Shown here piece by piece: positions 35,103 to 43,703 of a stretch of DNA of 57,526 nt (the first letter of the stretch is position 1; each line of letters opens with the position of its first letter). The stretch comes from Candidatus Methanodesulfokora washburnensis. GTDB taxonomy: Archaea; Korarchaeota; Korarchaeia; Korarchaeales; Korarchaeaceae. The stretch covers positions 1-57,526 of the forward strand of contig NZ_RCOS01000129.1 in NCBI RefSeq assembly GCF_003947435.1. Reading direction: 5' to 3'. Both the position numbers and the translations under genes were made by a program. Below the pieces are notes generated by a model. That model did not search any database, had not been told where the DNA came from, and saw only the letters and a list, made by a program, of their open reading frames with translations.

Positions 35103-35501
35103 CTAAGCGTTTATTACATGAAACGACGTTACCACTTTAACTCCTCCCCTCTTTAGCATTATGCCAACTGAGCAGTATCTGTTCTGAGACATCTCAATGG
35201 CCTTTTTGACAAGCTCCTCAGGAATATTCCCCCTTACCCTGTAAATAATTCTTATCTCCCTGAAAACTTTTGGATATTTCTCCTCCCTATCCGCCTCGAG
35301 CTCCACCTCCATGCCCTGAACTTCATAGCCTGCTTTTCTTATTATGGCCACGATGTCCATGGCAGTGCAAGTTCCTGCTGCAAGAAGAACTGCTTCCATC
35401 GGCTTAAGCCCATCCTCTGACATCTCTATTGAGGATTCACCTACCGATGCCCTGAACTTCATATCCCCTTCAAAGACCACCTTTCCTCTTATCTGAGACA
35501 T
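35103..35501 (-). CDS. OsmC family protein
   Basis: A 132-residue OsmC/YhfA-like protein, a family of thiol peroxidases and related small enzymes. The two family cysteines are present: one in LLAAGTCTAMDIV and one in MSQNRYCSVGIML, at the expected spacing of about 67 residues. It stands alone between an ACT-V4R gene and a divergent transporter. Detoxification of hydroperoxides is the usual role. Confidence 0.9.
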   Translation of the reverse strand: MSQIRGKVVFEGDMKFRASVGESSIEMSEDGLKPMEAVLLAAGTCTAMDIVAIIRKAGYEVQGMEVELEADREEKYPKVFREIRIIYRVRGNIPEELVKKAIEMSQNRYCSVGIMLKRGGVKVVTSFHVINA

Positions 35502-35552
35502 AGCAAGAGCTTCAAGAAAAAGGTTAAAAAGATATCTGCTGAGCTAGTCCCG

Positions 35553-36407
35553 ATGAAAATTGATCCAAGGATTGCTTTACTTGTAGGAATATCCGCTGTT
35601 TCAACTGCCAGCATACTAGTAAGGCTCAGCATCTCCCCTCCCTTGGTGATAGCAGGATACAGGATGCTTTTCTCAAGCATGATAATGGGCCTCCTAGGGA
35701 TGAATGAAATCAGTGACCTGAGGAGGATAGACCGAAAGGAGACGCTTCTTCTCCTCATATCCGGTGTATCTATTGGTGCACATTTCGGCGCTTGGACAGC
35801 ATCCCTTTTTTACACATCCATAGCTGCAAGCACTGTCATAGTGGACTCCTCCCCCATATTCGTTGTGTTGATATCCTGGATATTCCTGAGAGAAGGGGTA
35901 AACACAAGAGAAGCTTTTGGGATAGCTATATCAATTATGGGAGCTATAATAATAGCAATAGGACATGCTGAATTCAAATCGAACCTTTATGGAGATTTTC
36001 TAGCGCTTTTAGGGGCTATTTTTCTCGCGATATACCTAGTTATAGGGAGGATCCTGAGAAGAAAGATGGGATTAGCCTCTTACACATTCTCAGTTTACGG
36101 GGTAGCAGCAGTAGTTCTTCTTTTATCCGCTCTTGTCTCTGGAAACAGCTTAACTGCAGATCTTAAGGAGCTTATCATATTCATCCTTCTGGCGCTCGGG
36201 CCCTCTTGCCTAGGCCATAATTCATATAACTATGCCTTAAAATATATGAAAGCATCTGTGGTCAGTGCTAGCATCTTGGGAGAACCTGTTGGGGCGAGTC
36301 TGCTCGGAGCTGCCCTTTTGGGAGAGGTACCTTCAATTAGCACGATAATAGGAGGAGGAATTGTGATCCTAGGTGTCTATCTAACTGTATTTGGTAAAAA
36401 TGAATGA
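35553..36407 (+). CDS. EamA/DMT-family transporter
   Basis: A 284-residue protein with ten predicted membrane helices in two EamA repeats (about 7-135 and 145-280). The second half ends in the family-like SVVSASILGEPVGASLLGAALLGE and a terminal helix. These transporters export or import metabolites such as amino acids. The substrate cannot be told. Its stop overlaps the next ATG (ATGA). Confidence 0.88.
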   Translation: MKIDPRIALLVGISAVSTASILVRLSISPPLVIAGYRMLFSSMIMGLLGMNEISDLRRIDRKETLLLLISGVSIGAHFGAWTASLFYTSIAASTVIVDSSPIFVVLISWIFLREGVNTREAFGIAISIMGAIIIAIGHAEFKSNLYGDFLALLGAIFLAIYLVIGRILRRKMGLASYTFSVYGVAAVVLLLSALVSGNSLTADLKELIIFILLALGPSCLGHNSYNYALKYMKASVVSASILGEPVGASLLGAALLGEVPSISTIIGGGIVILGVYLTVFGKNE

Positions 36408-36835
36408 TATTTTTATTAAAACTGAGTTTTTATCCATCCACCTCATCCAGCTTTATGCCTCCTGAGTTAGCTCTCCTCATGTCATCAGTAATCGCATGGA
36501 TCGTGGTCTCCATCCCAATATACATAGCCTCCAAGCTTATATCCAGAAAATCCAGCTTTATAAGAGCGATGGTTGCATCACTCGGATCCAGCCTTCTTTT
36601 CTCCTTGGTGTTCCTTCTAGTGCTTCATCTTGGGCCTGCCATTATAACAGCTCCCTTAGGCCTTCTTCTGGGCTTTCTAGCTGGACTTCTTGTGTTCAAG
36701 GAGGTTTTTGAGGTTGGTTGGTTCAGGGCTTTCTTGATAACAGTTCTGGCCTATCTAATTTTCATAATAATAGCGGCATTGATATCCGTTATACTGATAT
36801 CATTTCTTCCAAGGGGACAGCTTATCGGATTTTAA
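36404..36835 (+). CDS. Small polytopic membrane protein (unknown)
   Basis: A 143-residue protein with four hydrophobic segments (about 20-45, 52-73, 76-95, 105-135). The first about 17 codons are less membrane-like and Ser-rich, so the ATG at 36455 (MPPELALL) is an alternative start. The ATGA overlap with the EamA gene supports coupling to it. I recognise no family; a partner of the transporter is possible. Confidence 0.6.
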   Translation: MIFLLKLSFYPSTSSSFMPPELALLMSSVIAWIVVSIPIYIASKLISRKSSFIRAMVASLGSSLLFSLVFLLVLHLGPAIITAPLGLLLGFLAGLLVFKEVFEVGWFRAFLITVLAYLIFIIIAALISVILISFLPRGQLIGF

Positions 36836-36844
36836 GGCGAGAAA

Positions 36845-37984
36845 ATGGAGAGATATCCGTTGGTTGGAATTGCAAGCAGGCTTCGCCATGTAGATGAGAA
36901 GTACAGGGAGATATCAAACAGAATTTCCGATCTTTTTTGTCCTCTGGGCTTGTTCTTTGATGTTCCAGCTGTTGAGGAAGCTGCAATACTGGTAATGACG
37001 GGAGGAACTGAGGAAATTGTGGAGAAAATCGGTGGAAGCTGGCCGCTCCTTCTCATATATCATGACTCAGAGAACAGCCTTCCTGCTGCTATAGAGGCTG
37101 CTTCATCTCTTAGAAAGAAAGGAAGGATTGTGTGGTTAGCCCATTGGTCATCACCTGAGATTCCAGTCATTCTATCTGCTATCAAGGCCATGAAAAGGAT
37201 AAGGGGCTTCAGGTTAGGGATAATAGGGGATCCAAGCCCATGGCTGACCTACAGCAGGAGTTCTGATGAGGATCTGAGGATAATAGGTATACATCCGGTG
37301 CGCATATCCATTGAGGCCCTGATAAATGAGTATAAAAAGGTGGAAATGCCAAGGGATAGCAAAGATGGGGTGGAAAATGCAAAAAGGATGAGAGAAGCTA
37401 TAAATAAGCTGATAGCAAGGGAAAAGCTAGATGGCATAACCATAAGGTGCTTTGATCTTTTGCCCATGGGAGTGACAGCATGCTTGGCTTTATCAGAGCT
37501 AAATTCAGCTGGAATAGTGGCTGGATGCGAGGGAGATGTTCCAGCCTTTCTAGCAATGCTTTTCGGGTATCTTCTCAGTGAGAAACCAACATTCATGGGA
37601 AATATCAGCGGAATAGATGAAAAAGAGGTTGTTTTAGCTCACTGCACTTTTCCATTATCTATTGCAAAGAGATATAAGTTTATGACCCACTTTGAGTCAG
37701 GAATAGGAGTTGGAGTAGCTGCTGAAGTTGAGAAGAACGTTAAAGTGACTTTGATTAGAATTTCGGATGACCTTAAAAGAATAAGAATAATGAAAGGTGT
37801 TACTGATGAGGTAAAATGGAGAGATGACCTCTGCAGGACCCAGATAAAGGTGAGGATGGAGGGAGATCCCTCCATAATGATAAAAAAGCCGATGGGCAAC
37901 CATTATGTCATCTCATTTGCTGATATCTCACGTGAGCTCTGCTATCTAGCAGATGCCCTTGGCATGGAATGCGAAATAGCATGA
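36845..37984 (+). CDS. L-fucose/L-arabinose isomerase-like protein
   Basis: A 379-residue protein whose C-terminal half resembles the fucose/arabinose isomerase fold: ITIRCFDLLPMGVTACLALS, then GIVAGCEGDVPAFLAM (candidate metal-binding Glu/Asp), and VVLAHCTFPLSIAKRYKFMTH with a candidate ligand His. The N-terminal half is a Rossmann-like domain. Bona fide fucose isomerases have about 590 residues; this shorter version is common in archaea and usually uncharacterised. It follows the small membrane protein by 9 bp. Confidence 0.75.
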   Translation: MERYPLVGIASRLRHVDEKYREISNRISDLFCPLGLFFDVPAVEEAAILVMTGGTEEIVEKIGGSWPLLLIYHDSENSLPAAIEAASSLRKKGRIVWLAHWSSPEIPVILSAIKAMKRIRGFRLGIIGDPSPWLTYSRSSDEDLRIIGIHPVRISIEALINEYKKVEMPRDSKDGVENAKRMREAINKLIAREKLDGITIRCFDLLPMGVTACLALSELNSAGIVAGCEGDVPAFLAMLFGYLLSEKPTFMGNISGIDEKEVVLAHCTFPLSIAKRYKFMTHFESGIGVGVAAEVEKNVKVTLIRISDDLKRIRIMKGVTDEVKWRDDLCRTQIKVRMEGDPSIMIKKPMGNHYVISFADISRELCYLADALGMECEIA

Positions 37985-38071
37985 AATTCAATAAAAAGAA
38001 GCTGAATAATCATCACATTATTATGTGGCGTATGGAAATGTTTTTTAGGCGAACTACAAAAGATTCCTAGG

Positions 38072-38740
38072 ATGAGCGCGGATCTAAAGAGAAGGTTCCT
38101 CAAGATGCTGAAGGAGGATGAGATGTTCAGACATGCCGTCATGGCACATCTGGGAATAGAGGACATAAGGACCTCGTTGAACACGCTGACAGAGAATGTG
38201 AACAAACTGACCAGCAACATCAGTGCACTAACTGAGGCTCAGAAGAAGCTCACTGAGAGCTTGAACACGCTGACCCAGAGGGTTGACAGCCTAGAGCAGA
38301 GCCACATAAAGCTCACTGAGAGCTTGAACACGCTGACCCAGAGGGTTGACAGCCTAGCAAAAGAAGTAGGCTCCCTCTCCAGTACAATTGGATTCGGACT
38401 TGAGGACATAGCCAAAGTTGTTGTTCCTGGATGGCTTTATAGGCATGAGGGCATAGAGGTTGAGCTTGAGAGGAAGATTATTTATGTGGATGGAGAGGAG
38501 ATCGACCTGAATCTGTACGGAGAAGGAGTGAAAAATGGAAAGAAAATCGTTGTTATAGGAGAGGCAAAGCACAGAATATATGGGGATGACGTGAAGAAGT
38601 TCCATAGAAATTCAGAAAAGGCAAGAAAGGTGATAAAAGGTGAGATCTATAAGCTGATGTTTGGGTTTTTGATACACCCATCTGCTGAGAAAGAAGCTGA
38701 GAAGAGAGGAATAAGGGTAATAGCCTCTTATATGAGATAA
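38072..38740 (+). CDS. Coiled-coil protein with PD-(D/E)xK nuclease-like domain (DUF3782-like)
   Basis: A 222-residue protein. Residues about 30-107 are a heptad coiled coil with repeated LTESLNTLTQRVDSL units. Residues about 108-222 resemble a PD-(D/E)xK nuclease fold, with Asp145 in EEIDLNLYG and Glu164/Lys166 in VIGEAKHRI. Proteins of this design are abundant in hyperthermophilic archaea, often in several copies, with unknown role. Two units of the coil are encoded by a perfect direct repeat, which suggests recent expansion. Confidence 0.78.
   Translation: MSADLKRRFLKMLKEDEMFRHAVMAHLGIEDIRTSLNTLTENVNKLTSNISALTEAQKKLTESLNTLTQRVDSLEQSHIKLTESLNTLTQRVDSLAKEVGSLSSTIGFGLEDIAKVVVPGWLYRHEGIEVELERKIIYVDGEEIDLNLYGEGVKNGKKIVVIGEAKHRIYGDDVKKFHRNSEKARKVIKGEIYKLMFGFLIHPSAEKEAEKRGIRVIASYMR
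38246..38357 (+). repeat. Tandem 49-nt direct repeat inside coiled-coil gene
   Basis: The 49 nt at 38246-38294 recur without a mismatch at 38309-38357, a period of 63 nt (21 codons, three heptads). The change stays in frame and lengthens the coil. Confidence 0.9.
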
Positions 38741-39264
38741 AAATGAGCAACTCATGGTCATTATTTTATTAGTTGAATACTGGAGAAATTCCTTAGAGAG
38801 CTATCATATAGTTTTTCCAGCCCTCTTATAACACTTCATAGCTCATGAGATCGATGTCCAGTCGATATGGCATCTCTTAGAGGTTAGCTGAATGATTTGC
38901 ATATATTACTGCCTCTAGATTTCTAATTTCACATCTTACAATTTATGCATTTAAAAAAATCAAGCTCAGCAGAACAACCTGACCTGTACATTGCCCCTGT
39001 TGTGCTACATTCTCGCATGAAGGACTAGCACTGAAGGCATACCATCAGTATATTCCGTCCTTTTCGTTCTTCAGCACCCTTATTCTGGATCTTGTAGGAT
39101 TATACTCCTTGTAATAAAAGAAAGAGCATGCTATCTCGAATATTCTGCGTCCAGTGGCTTCCCGAGTTGAAAATAAGCACCTCAAAGGCTGTCATTTAAT
39201 CTCCAGAACAGGAAATCCTCCGAGGAGAAAGAGAAATTTTTCACCAGTAGAAAATCCATTAGAG
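38741..39264. other. Intergenic region without a recognisable gene
   Basis: About 520 nt with stops in all frames. The longest suggestive stretch is on the minus strand (39045-39191, about 48 codons, ending FYYKEYNPTRSRIRVL plus a short tail). It has a gene-like amino acid mix but no family I recognise, and could be the remnant of a lost gene. I see no tRNA, CRISPR or transposon ends. Confidence 0.5.
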
Positions 39265-39975
39265 TCAGCATAAATTCAGTGAAAGGAACTTGCTCAGCCC
39301 TGACATATCATCTCCATCATAAAACAGGTCTATTCTCCCTATGGTGTTCACGGTCTTTTCTGCTATCCTCCTGCTTATAGCAGCTATTCTCACATTCCTT
39401 CTGAGAAGATCATCCTTTATAGTGAGAAGGGCTTCTAAAACTGATGCTGATGTCAGCAATATGAAATCCCCATCCGATACAACACTGAGGAGATCTCTGG
39501 CCCTGTCAACCTTGGGAATAAGCCTGTATACCTTGAACAGGAGGAACCTCTCACTACAGAGCTCTTCAATGCTGTGATCAACTCTATCAGAAGAATATAT
39601 AAATGCACTTCCATTAAAAGAATTTAAAAAATCAACTATACCTTTTGATGAATTTCTTTTTGGAATTAAAACATTTTTTACACCCCTTTTGAAGAGAGAT
39701 TCAGCAGTTCCGGGACCTATGGCGAGAGAGCATTTCCCTGCCACCTCAGCTGCCTCGGGAACAAGCTCCCAGATATATTTCACCGCACTTTTGCTTGTAA
39801 ACACGCTTATATCCGGCTTCATTTTCTTTAAGCAGGATCTCACCCTCTCTATTGCTTCTGGTATGAAAGCTGTATCTATCAGCTCAAATACCTCTACATC
39901 AATACAGTTCAGCATTTTTCTAAGTCTTTGAGCGGTTTCCTCGGTTCCCAGCACGATAAGCTTCATCATATCCAC
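39265..39975 (-). CDS. hemD: Uroporphyrinogen-III synthase
   Basis: A 236-residue protein of the poorly conserved HemD family, which closes hydroxymethylbilane into uroporphyrinogen III with inversion of ring D. The fold pattern is recognisable (SVFTSKSAVKYIWELVPEA, AIGPGTAESLFKRGVKNVL, DFILLTSASVLEALL). Position confirms it: it overlaps cobA by 10 nt and ends a hemB-hemC-cobA-hemD run. It supplies the tetrapyrrole precursor of siroheme for the adjacent DsrAB. Confidence 0.88.
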   Translation of the reverse strand: MDMMKLIVLGTEETAQRLRKMLNCIDVEVFELIDTAFIPEAIERVRSCLKKMKPDISVFTSKSAVKYIWELVPEAAEVAGKCSLAIGPGTAESLFKRGVKNVLIPKRNSSKGIVDFLNSFNGSAFIYSSDRVDHSIEELCSERFLLFKVYRLIPKVDRARDLLSVVSDGDFILLTSASVLEALLTIKDDLLRRNVRIAAISRRIAEKTVNTIGRIDLFYDGDDMSGLSKFLSLNLC

Positions 39976-40706
39976 CTAAGCTTTTCCCTCATCCTGACAA
40001 CATTGCCGAAGACTATCACAGCAGGTGGAGATACTTTTTCCTCCTCTGCCCTTTTGACTATGTCCTCAAGAGTTCCTGTTATCACCCTCTGCTCACGCGT
40101 TGTGGCTCTCTCTATTATGGCTACAGGAGTCTTGGTGCTGAGGCCAGCTTCCATTGCCTGCTTAACTATCTCTGCCAGATTAGAAACCCCCATGAGGACA
40201 ACCACTGTATCAGCGGATCTGAAAGCTCTTTTGAGATCCAGTTCCTTCCCTTCCTTTCTGTGGCCTACTGTTATAGTTACAGATGATGAGAAATTCCTGT
40301 GCGTCAGCGGTATTCCAGCATAAAGAGGGGCTGCAAGCGCTGAGCTTATCCCTGGGATAACTTCATACTCTATTCCCGCATCTCTAAGAGCTTCACACTC
40401 CTCCCCTCCTCTTCCAAAAACAAATGGATCCCCGTTTTTCAGCCTGACCACCACTTCGTACTGCCTTGCCTTCTCTATCAGGAGCTTATTTATCTCCTTT
40501 TGTCTCTCCGACTCCCCGACATGCTTTCCCATGTATATAAGCTCCTTCGCATTCACGGCCATTGCCACCAGATCCTCGCTCACAAGCCTATCATATATCA
40601 CAACATCTGCTTTTCTTAAAATATTAAGTCCCTTCAAAGTTATGAGCTCCGGATCACCTGGTCCAGCCCCTACAATATACACCTTGCCCATCAGGATCCC
40701 CTCCAC
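39966..40706 (-). CDS. cobA: Uroporphyrinogen-III C-methyltransferase (SUMT)
   Basis: A 246-residue SAM-dependent methyltransferase that turns uroporphyrinogen III into precorrin-2. Signatures: VYIVGAGPGDPELITLKG, VIYDRLVSEDLV, RLKNGDPFVFGRGGEE and PGISSALAAPLYAGIPLTHR. It is the single-domain type, without the CysG dehydrogenase/chelatase part. Precorrin-2 is the branch point to siroheme, cobalamin, F430 and heme d1. It overlaps hemC by 16 nt and hemD by 10 nt. Confidence 0.96.
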   Translation of the reverse strand: MEGILMGKVYIVGAGPGDPELITLKGLNILRKADVVIYDRLVSEDLVAMAVNAKELIYMGKHVGESERQKEINKLLIEKARQYEVVVRLKNGDPFVFGRGGEECEALRDAGIEYEVIPGISSALAAPLYAGIPLTHRNFSSSVTITVGHRKEGKELDLKRAFRSADTVVVLMGVSNLAEIVKQAMEAGLSTKTPVAIIERATTREQRVITGTLEDIVKRAEEEKVSPPAVIVFGNVVRMREKLRWI

Positions 40707-41569
40707 TCAGATAGTATCTCCATACCCCCTGATGAGAGAAATTCCTCTATTGCCTCATCAGCCGCTGAGCTGATATCCCTTATCTCCACAGTTGCCCTTG
40801 CAATCCTTCTGAAGTCTTTCGATACAGCCGAAACTGTGATAATTCTTCTTTTCAGGTCTGCGTGTATTCCTATTGGAGTTTTGCATCCAGCTTTCAAGCC
40901 AGACATCACCTTTCTCTCAAGCATTACCTCATTAAAGCTTGTCTCATCATTTATCCTGCTGAGCAGAGGAGCAATCTCCTTCCTTGAGACAACAGCAAGA
41001 GCACCCTGTCCTGCAGCCGGGGTCATCTCCTCTATCCTTCTCCCTTTCATGGAGGAGTTCAGCCTTTCCAGAGCCGCCTCGGCCACTACAACAGCATCCA
41101 GATCCCTCAGCTTTTTCAGCCTAGTGTCAACATTTCCCCTTATCGGAACTATCTCCAAATCCGGCCTAAGATATTTAAGATGACTTATCCTCCTCATGCT
41201 ACTAGTCCCCACTCTTGCGCCCTTGGGAAGCTCAGCAAGGCCAGATCCATCCCTTGTAACTATCACATCATACGGGCTCTTTCTTGGTGGAACTGCTGCT
41301 ATCACAAGATCTACTGAAGTCGGAAGATCCTTCATGCTGTGAACCGCAAAGTCTATCTCTCCTCTCTCTACAGCAGCATTTATCTCCCTCTCAAAGATCC
41401 CCTTTGACTCCATCATATACAGAGGAGTCCTAAGGTCGACATCCCCTCTCGTTCTAATTACAACTATCTCAAACTCAGCTTCCGGAAACTCCCTTCTCAG
41501 GAGATTCAGCACCTCTTCTGTCTGGGCTAGAGCTAATCTGCTTCCCCTTGTGCCAACCCTGTATTTCAA
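40691..41569 (-). CDS. hemC: Hydroxymethylbilane synthase (porphobilinogen deaminase)
   Basis: A 292-residue enzyme that joins four porphobilinogens. Seen are the start VGTRGSRLALAQTEEV, the catalytic DFAVHSMKDLPTSV, VGTSSMRR and the dipyrromethane-binding cysteine in GLKAGCKTPIGIHAD. It overlaps hemB by 4 nt upstream and cobA downstream. Confidence 0.97.
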   Translation of the reverse strand: MKYRVGTRGSRLALAQTEEVLNLLRREFPEAEFEIVVIRTRGDVDLRTPLYMMESKGIFEREINAAVERGEIDFAVHSMKDLPTSVDLVIAAVPPRKSPYDVIVTRDGSGLAELPKGARVGTSSMRRISHLKYLRPDLEIVPIRGNVDTRLKKLRDLDAVVVAEAALERLNSSMKGRRIEEMTPAAGQGALAVVSRKEIAPLLSRINDETSFNEVMLERKVMSGLKAGCKTPIGIHADLKRRIITVSAVSKDFRRIARATVEIRDISSAADEAIEEFLSSGGMEILSEWRGS

Positions 41570-42555
41570 GGGATAATCTCACCACTTCTGAGCCACTTCG
41601 CATAGTCCTTTGCGAAATAAGTTATTATTATGTCAGCACCCGCTCTTTTTATTGAGTGAAGAATCTCCCATACAGCCATTTTTTCATCAAAAAACCCAGC
41701 TTCGCCAGCCAGCTTGATCATCGAGTACTCCCCGCTCACATTATATGCCGCTAGAGGAACTGGAAGCCTGCTCAACCTTTTTATTATGTCCAGATACCAA
41801 GTAGCCGGCTTCACCATTATGATATCAGCTCCCTCCTGTATGTCTAAGAGGGCCTCCCTCAGGGCTTCATCAGAGTTTCTCGGATCCATCTGATAACCCC
41901 TTCTATCTCCAAATTTAGGAGCTGAGGAGGCAGCTTCTCTAAAGGGCCCGTAGAGAACGGATGCATATTTGGAGGAATAGGACATTATGGCTGTATCCTT
42001 GTAGCCCGCATCATCTAGAGCCTCTCTTATCGCTCTGACAGCCCCGTCCATCATCCCGGATGGGGCCACAACATCTGATCCAGCTTCCGCATGACTTACA
42101 GCTATCTTTGCTATTTGTTTCAGGGTCTCATCGTTGTCCACAGAATTCCCTATCACCACACCGCAGTGCCCATGAGTTGTGTACTGGCAAAGGCATACAT
42201 CCGTGAATATAGTTATCTCATTTGAGAACTCGTCTCTCAATTTTTTGATTGTCCTTTGCACAATTCCCTCCCTATCATATGCAGAGGATCCGATCTCATC
42301 CTTCCTCTCAGGTATGCCGAACAGCAGAATATTTCTTATTCCAAGCTCTACCAGCTCATTTACCTCCTTTGTAAGCTCCTCAAGGGAGAACCTATATTGA
42401 CCGGGCATAGCCTCTATTGGCTCCTTTTTGCTCAGCCCCTCCTTAACGAAAAGGGGAAATATCAAATCCCTTGGGTAAACTCTTGTCTCCGCCACAAGAT
42501 CCCTGATTAATCTTGTTCTCCTCAATCTTCTCGGTCTTGAGGCTGGGAAGTGCAA
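41566..42555 (-). CDS. hemB: Porphobilinogen synthase (ALA dehydratase)
   Basis: A 329-residue enzyme that condenses two 5-aminolevulinates. The zinc site DVCLCQYTTHGHCG, the Schiff-base lysines in MSYSSKYASVLYGPF and MVKPATWYLD, and DGAVRAIREALD are present. The start is a TTG preceded by AAGGGTGAT. A TATA-like element at 42584-42594 suggests its own promoter between dsrB and hemB. The genes for 5-aminolevulinate synthesis (hemA, hemL) are not in the window. Confidence 0.97.
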   Translation of the reverse strand: MHFPASRPRRLRRTRLIRDLVAETRVYPRDLIFPLFVKEGLSKKEPIEAMPGQYRFSLEELTKEVNELVELGIRNILLFGIPERKDEIGSSAYDREGIVQRTIKKLRDEFSNEITIFTDVCLCQYTTHGHCGVVIGNSVDNDETLKQIAKIAVSHAEAGSDVVAPSGMMDGAVRAIREALDDAGYKDTAIMSYSSKYASVLYGPFREAASSAPKFGDRRGYQMDPRNSDEALREALLDIQEGADIIMVKPATWYLDIIKRLSRLPVPLAAYNVSGEYSMIKLAGEAGFFDEKMAVWEILHSIKRAGADIIITYFAKDYAKWLRSGEIIP

Positions 42556-42583
42556 TACATCACCCTTACTCTTTCAGAAGGAG

Positions 42584-42594
42584 GAACTTAAAAG
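42584..42594 (-). promoter_or_regulatory. Candidate TATA box for hemB operon
   Basis: TCTTTTAAGTT on the minus strand, about 30 nt before the hemB start, in the 68-nt gap after dsrB. It would let the tetrapyrrole genes be made independently of dsrAB. Confidence 0.45.
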
Positions 42595-42623
42595 ATTTTC
42601 TAAAAAAAGAGGAGAAAGGAATC

Positions 42624-43688
42624 TCAGAACTTGAACTGAGTTGTCGTCCTGAAGTCTCTTATTGAGAATATGAAGTCATCTATGTGCTTGTCTGTGAAGG
42701 GTATCCCTGTTATCTTGAAGAACTTCTCCCATCCTATTCTCTCTATCCACTCCCCTATTCTCTCGTCCTCTCTTGCATTCTCAATCCATGCTTTCACTAT
42801 CTTCTTTATTGCCTCAACAGTTTCGGGCCATCTTGGCGGATTGTTGGGCAAATATGGTATGACAAGCCTCGAGTACATCGGCGGGCTCCTCGCATTCGGA
42901 ACCTTGCCCCCAACCCAGAGAGAGAGGCAGTCGTACTTCGGGTTTATTATGTTCAAACCTGGGCATACAGTGTAGCAGTTTCCGCAGTACATGCATCTCT
43001 CCGGATTTATCTCAACACTTCTCTTTCCATCCGGAAGAACCTTCGGCTTTATTGCGAGAGTTGGGCAGCTTGCCACTGTTGTTGGTATCTCACAGAACTT
43101 GGACACTATCTCATCATCAACAACAGGAGGCTTTCTGTGCATACCAACTATAGCTATATCTGAGCAGTGAATTGCACCGCACATATTGAGGCAGCAGGCT
43201 ATCGCTATCTTCAGCTTAGCAGGCAGATCATTCCTCTTGAAGTACTCGAATAGGGCATCTGATATAGCTTTTGCAAGACCCGGTGCATCTATCACGGATG
43301 TGTGGCAGTGATTCCAACCTATCGTGTGCACTATAGGCTTGTATGATTTTCCAGTCCCTCCAACAGGCATTCCCTTGCTCTCCAGCTCCTCTATCAAGGG
43401 ATCTATCTTTTTCTTATCCGTTATTATGAACTCCACTGCATGCCTGCTTGTGAACTTCACATAGCCATCTGAATACTTGTCAGCTATGTCGCACAGCATT
43501 CTCACGAAATCTACGCTTATTATCTTTGGAATAGCCGCCCTCACCGTGTAAACTTCATCCCCTGTCTGGGATACATGCTTTATCACTCCCGGCTTTACAT
43601 GTTCATGGTATAACCATTTTCCATAATTCTTTTTTATAGCAGGATGTAACATCTGCTCATAGTGAGGAGGACCTATCATTATGGGCAT
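42624..43688 (-). CDS. dsrB: Dissimilatory sulfite reductase beta subunit
   Basis: A 354-residue DsrB. With DsrA it forms the alpha2beta2 enzyme that reduces sulfite by six electrons with siroheme and [4Fe-4S] clusters. Seen are the siroheme-cluster motif IACCLNMCGAIHCSDIAIVG and the inserted ferredoxin domain with CPTLAIKP and then RCMYCGNCYTVCPG. The N-terminal MIGPPHYEQMLHPAIKKNYG segment is typical. The ribosome site GGGAGGTGATGG precedes the ATG. dsrA lies 15 bp upstream. Confidence 0.97.
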   Translation of the reverse strand: MPIMIGPPHYEQMLHPAIKKNYGKWLYHEHVKPGVIKHVSQTGDEVYTVRAAIPKIISVDFVRMLCDIADKYSDGYVKFTSRHAVEFIITDKKKIDPLIEELESKGMPVGGTGKSYKPIVHTIGWNHCHTSVIDAPGLAKAISDALFEYFKRNDLPAKLKIAIACCLNMCGAIHCSDIAIVGMHRKPPVVDDEIVSKFCEIPTTVASCPTLAIKPKVLPDGKRSVEINPERCMYCGNCYTVCPGLNIINPKYDCLSLWVGGKVPNARSPPMYSRLVIPYLPNNPPRWPETVEAIKKIVKAWIENAREDERIGEWIERIGWEKFFKITGIPFTDKHIDDFIFSIRDFRTTTQFKF

Positions 43689-43703
43689 TCACCATCACCT
43701 CCC

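Noticed and set aside
38741-39264. Transposon remnant or CRISPR in the 520-nt gap
   Set aside because: No terminal repeats, no regular repeat-spacer pattern and no recognisable transposase fragment; only a 48-codon open stretch.
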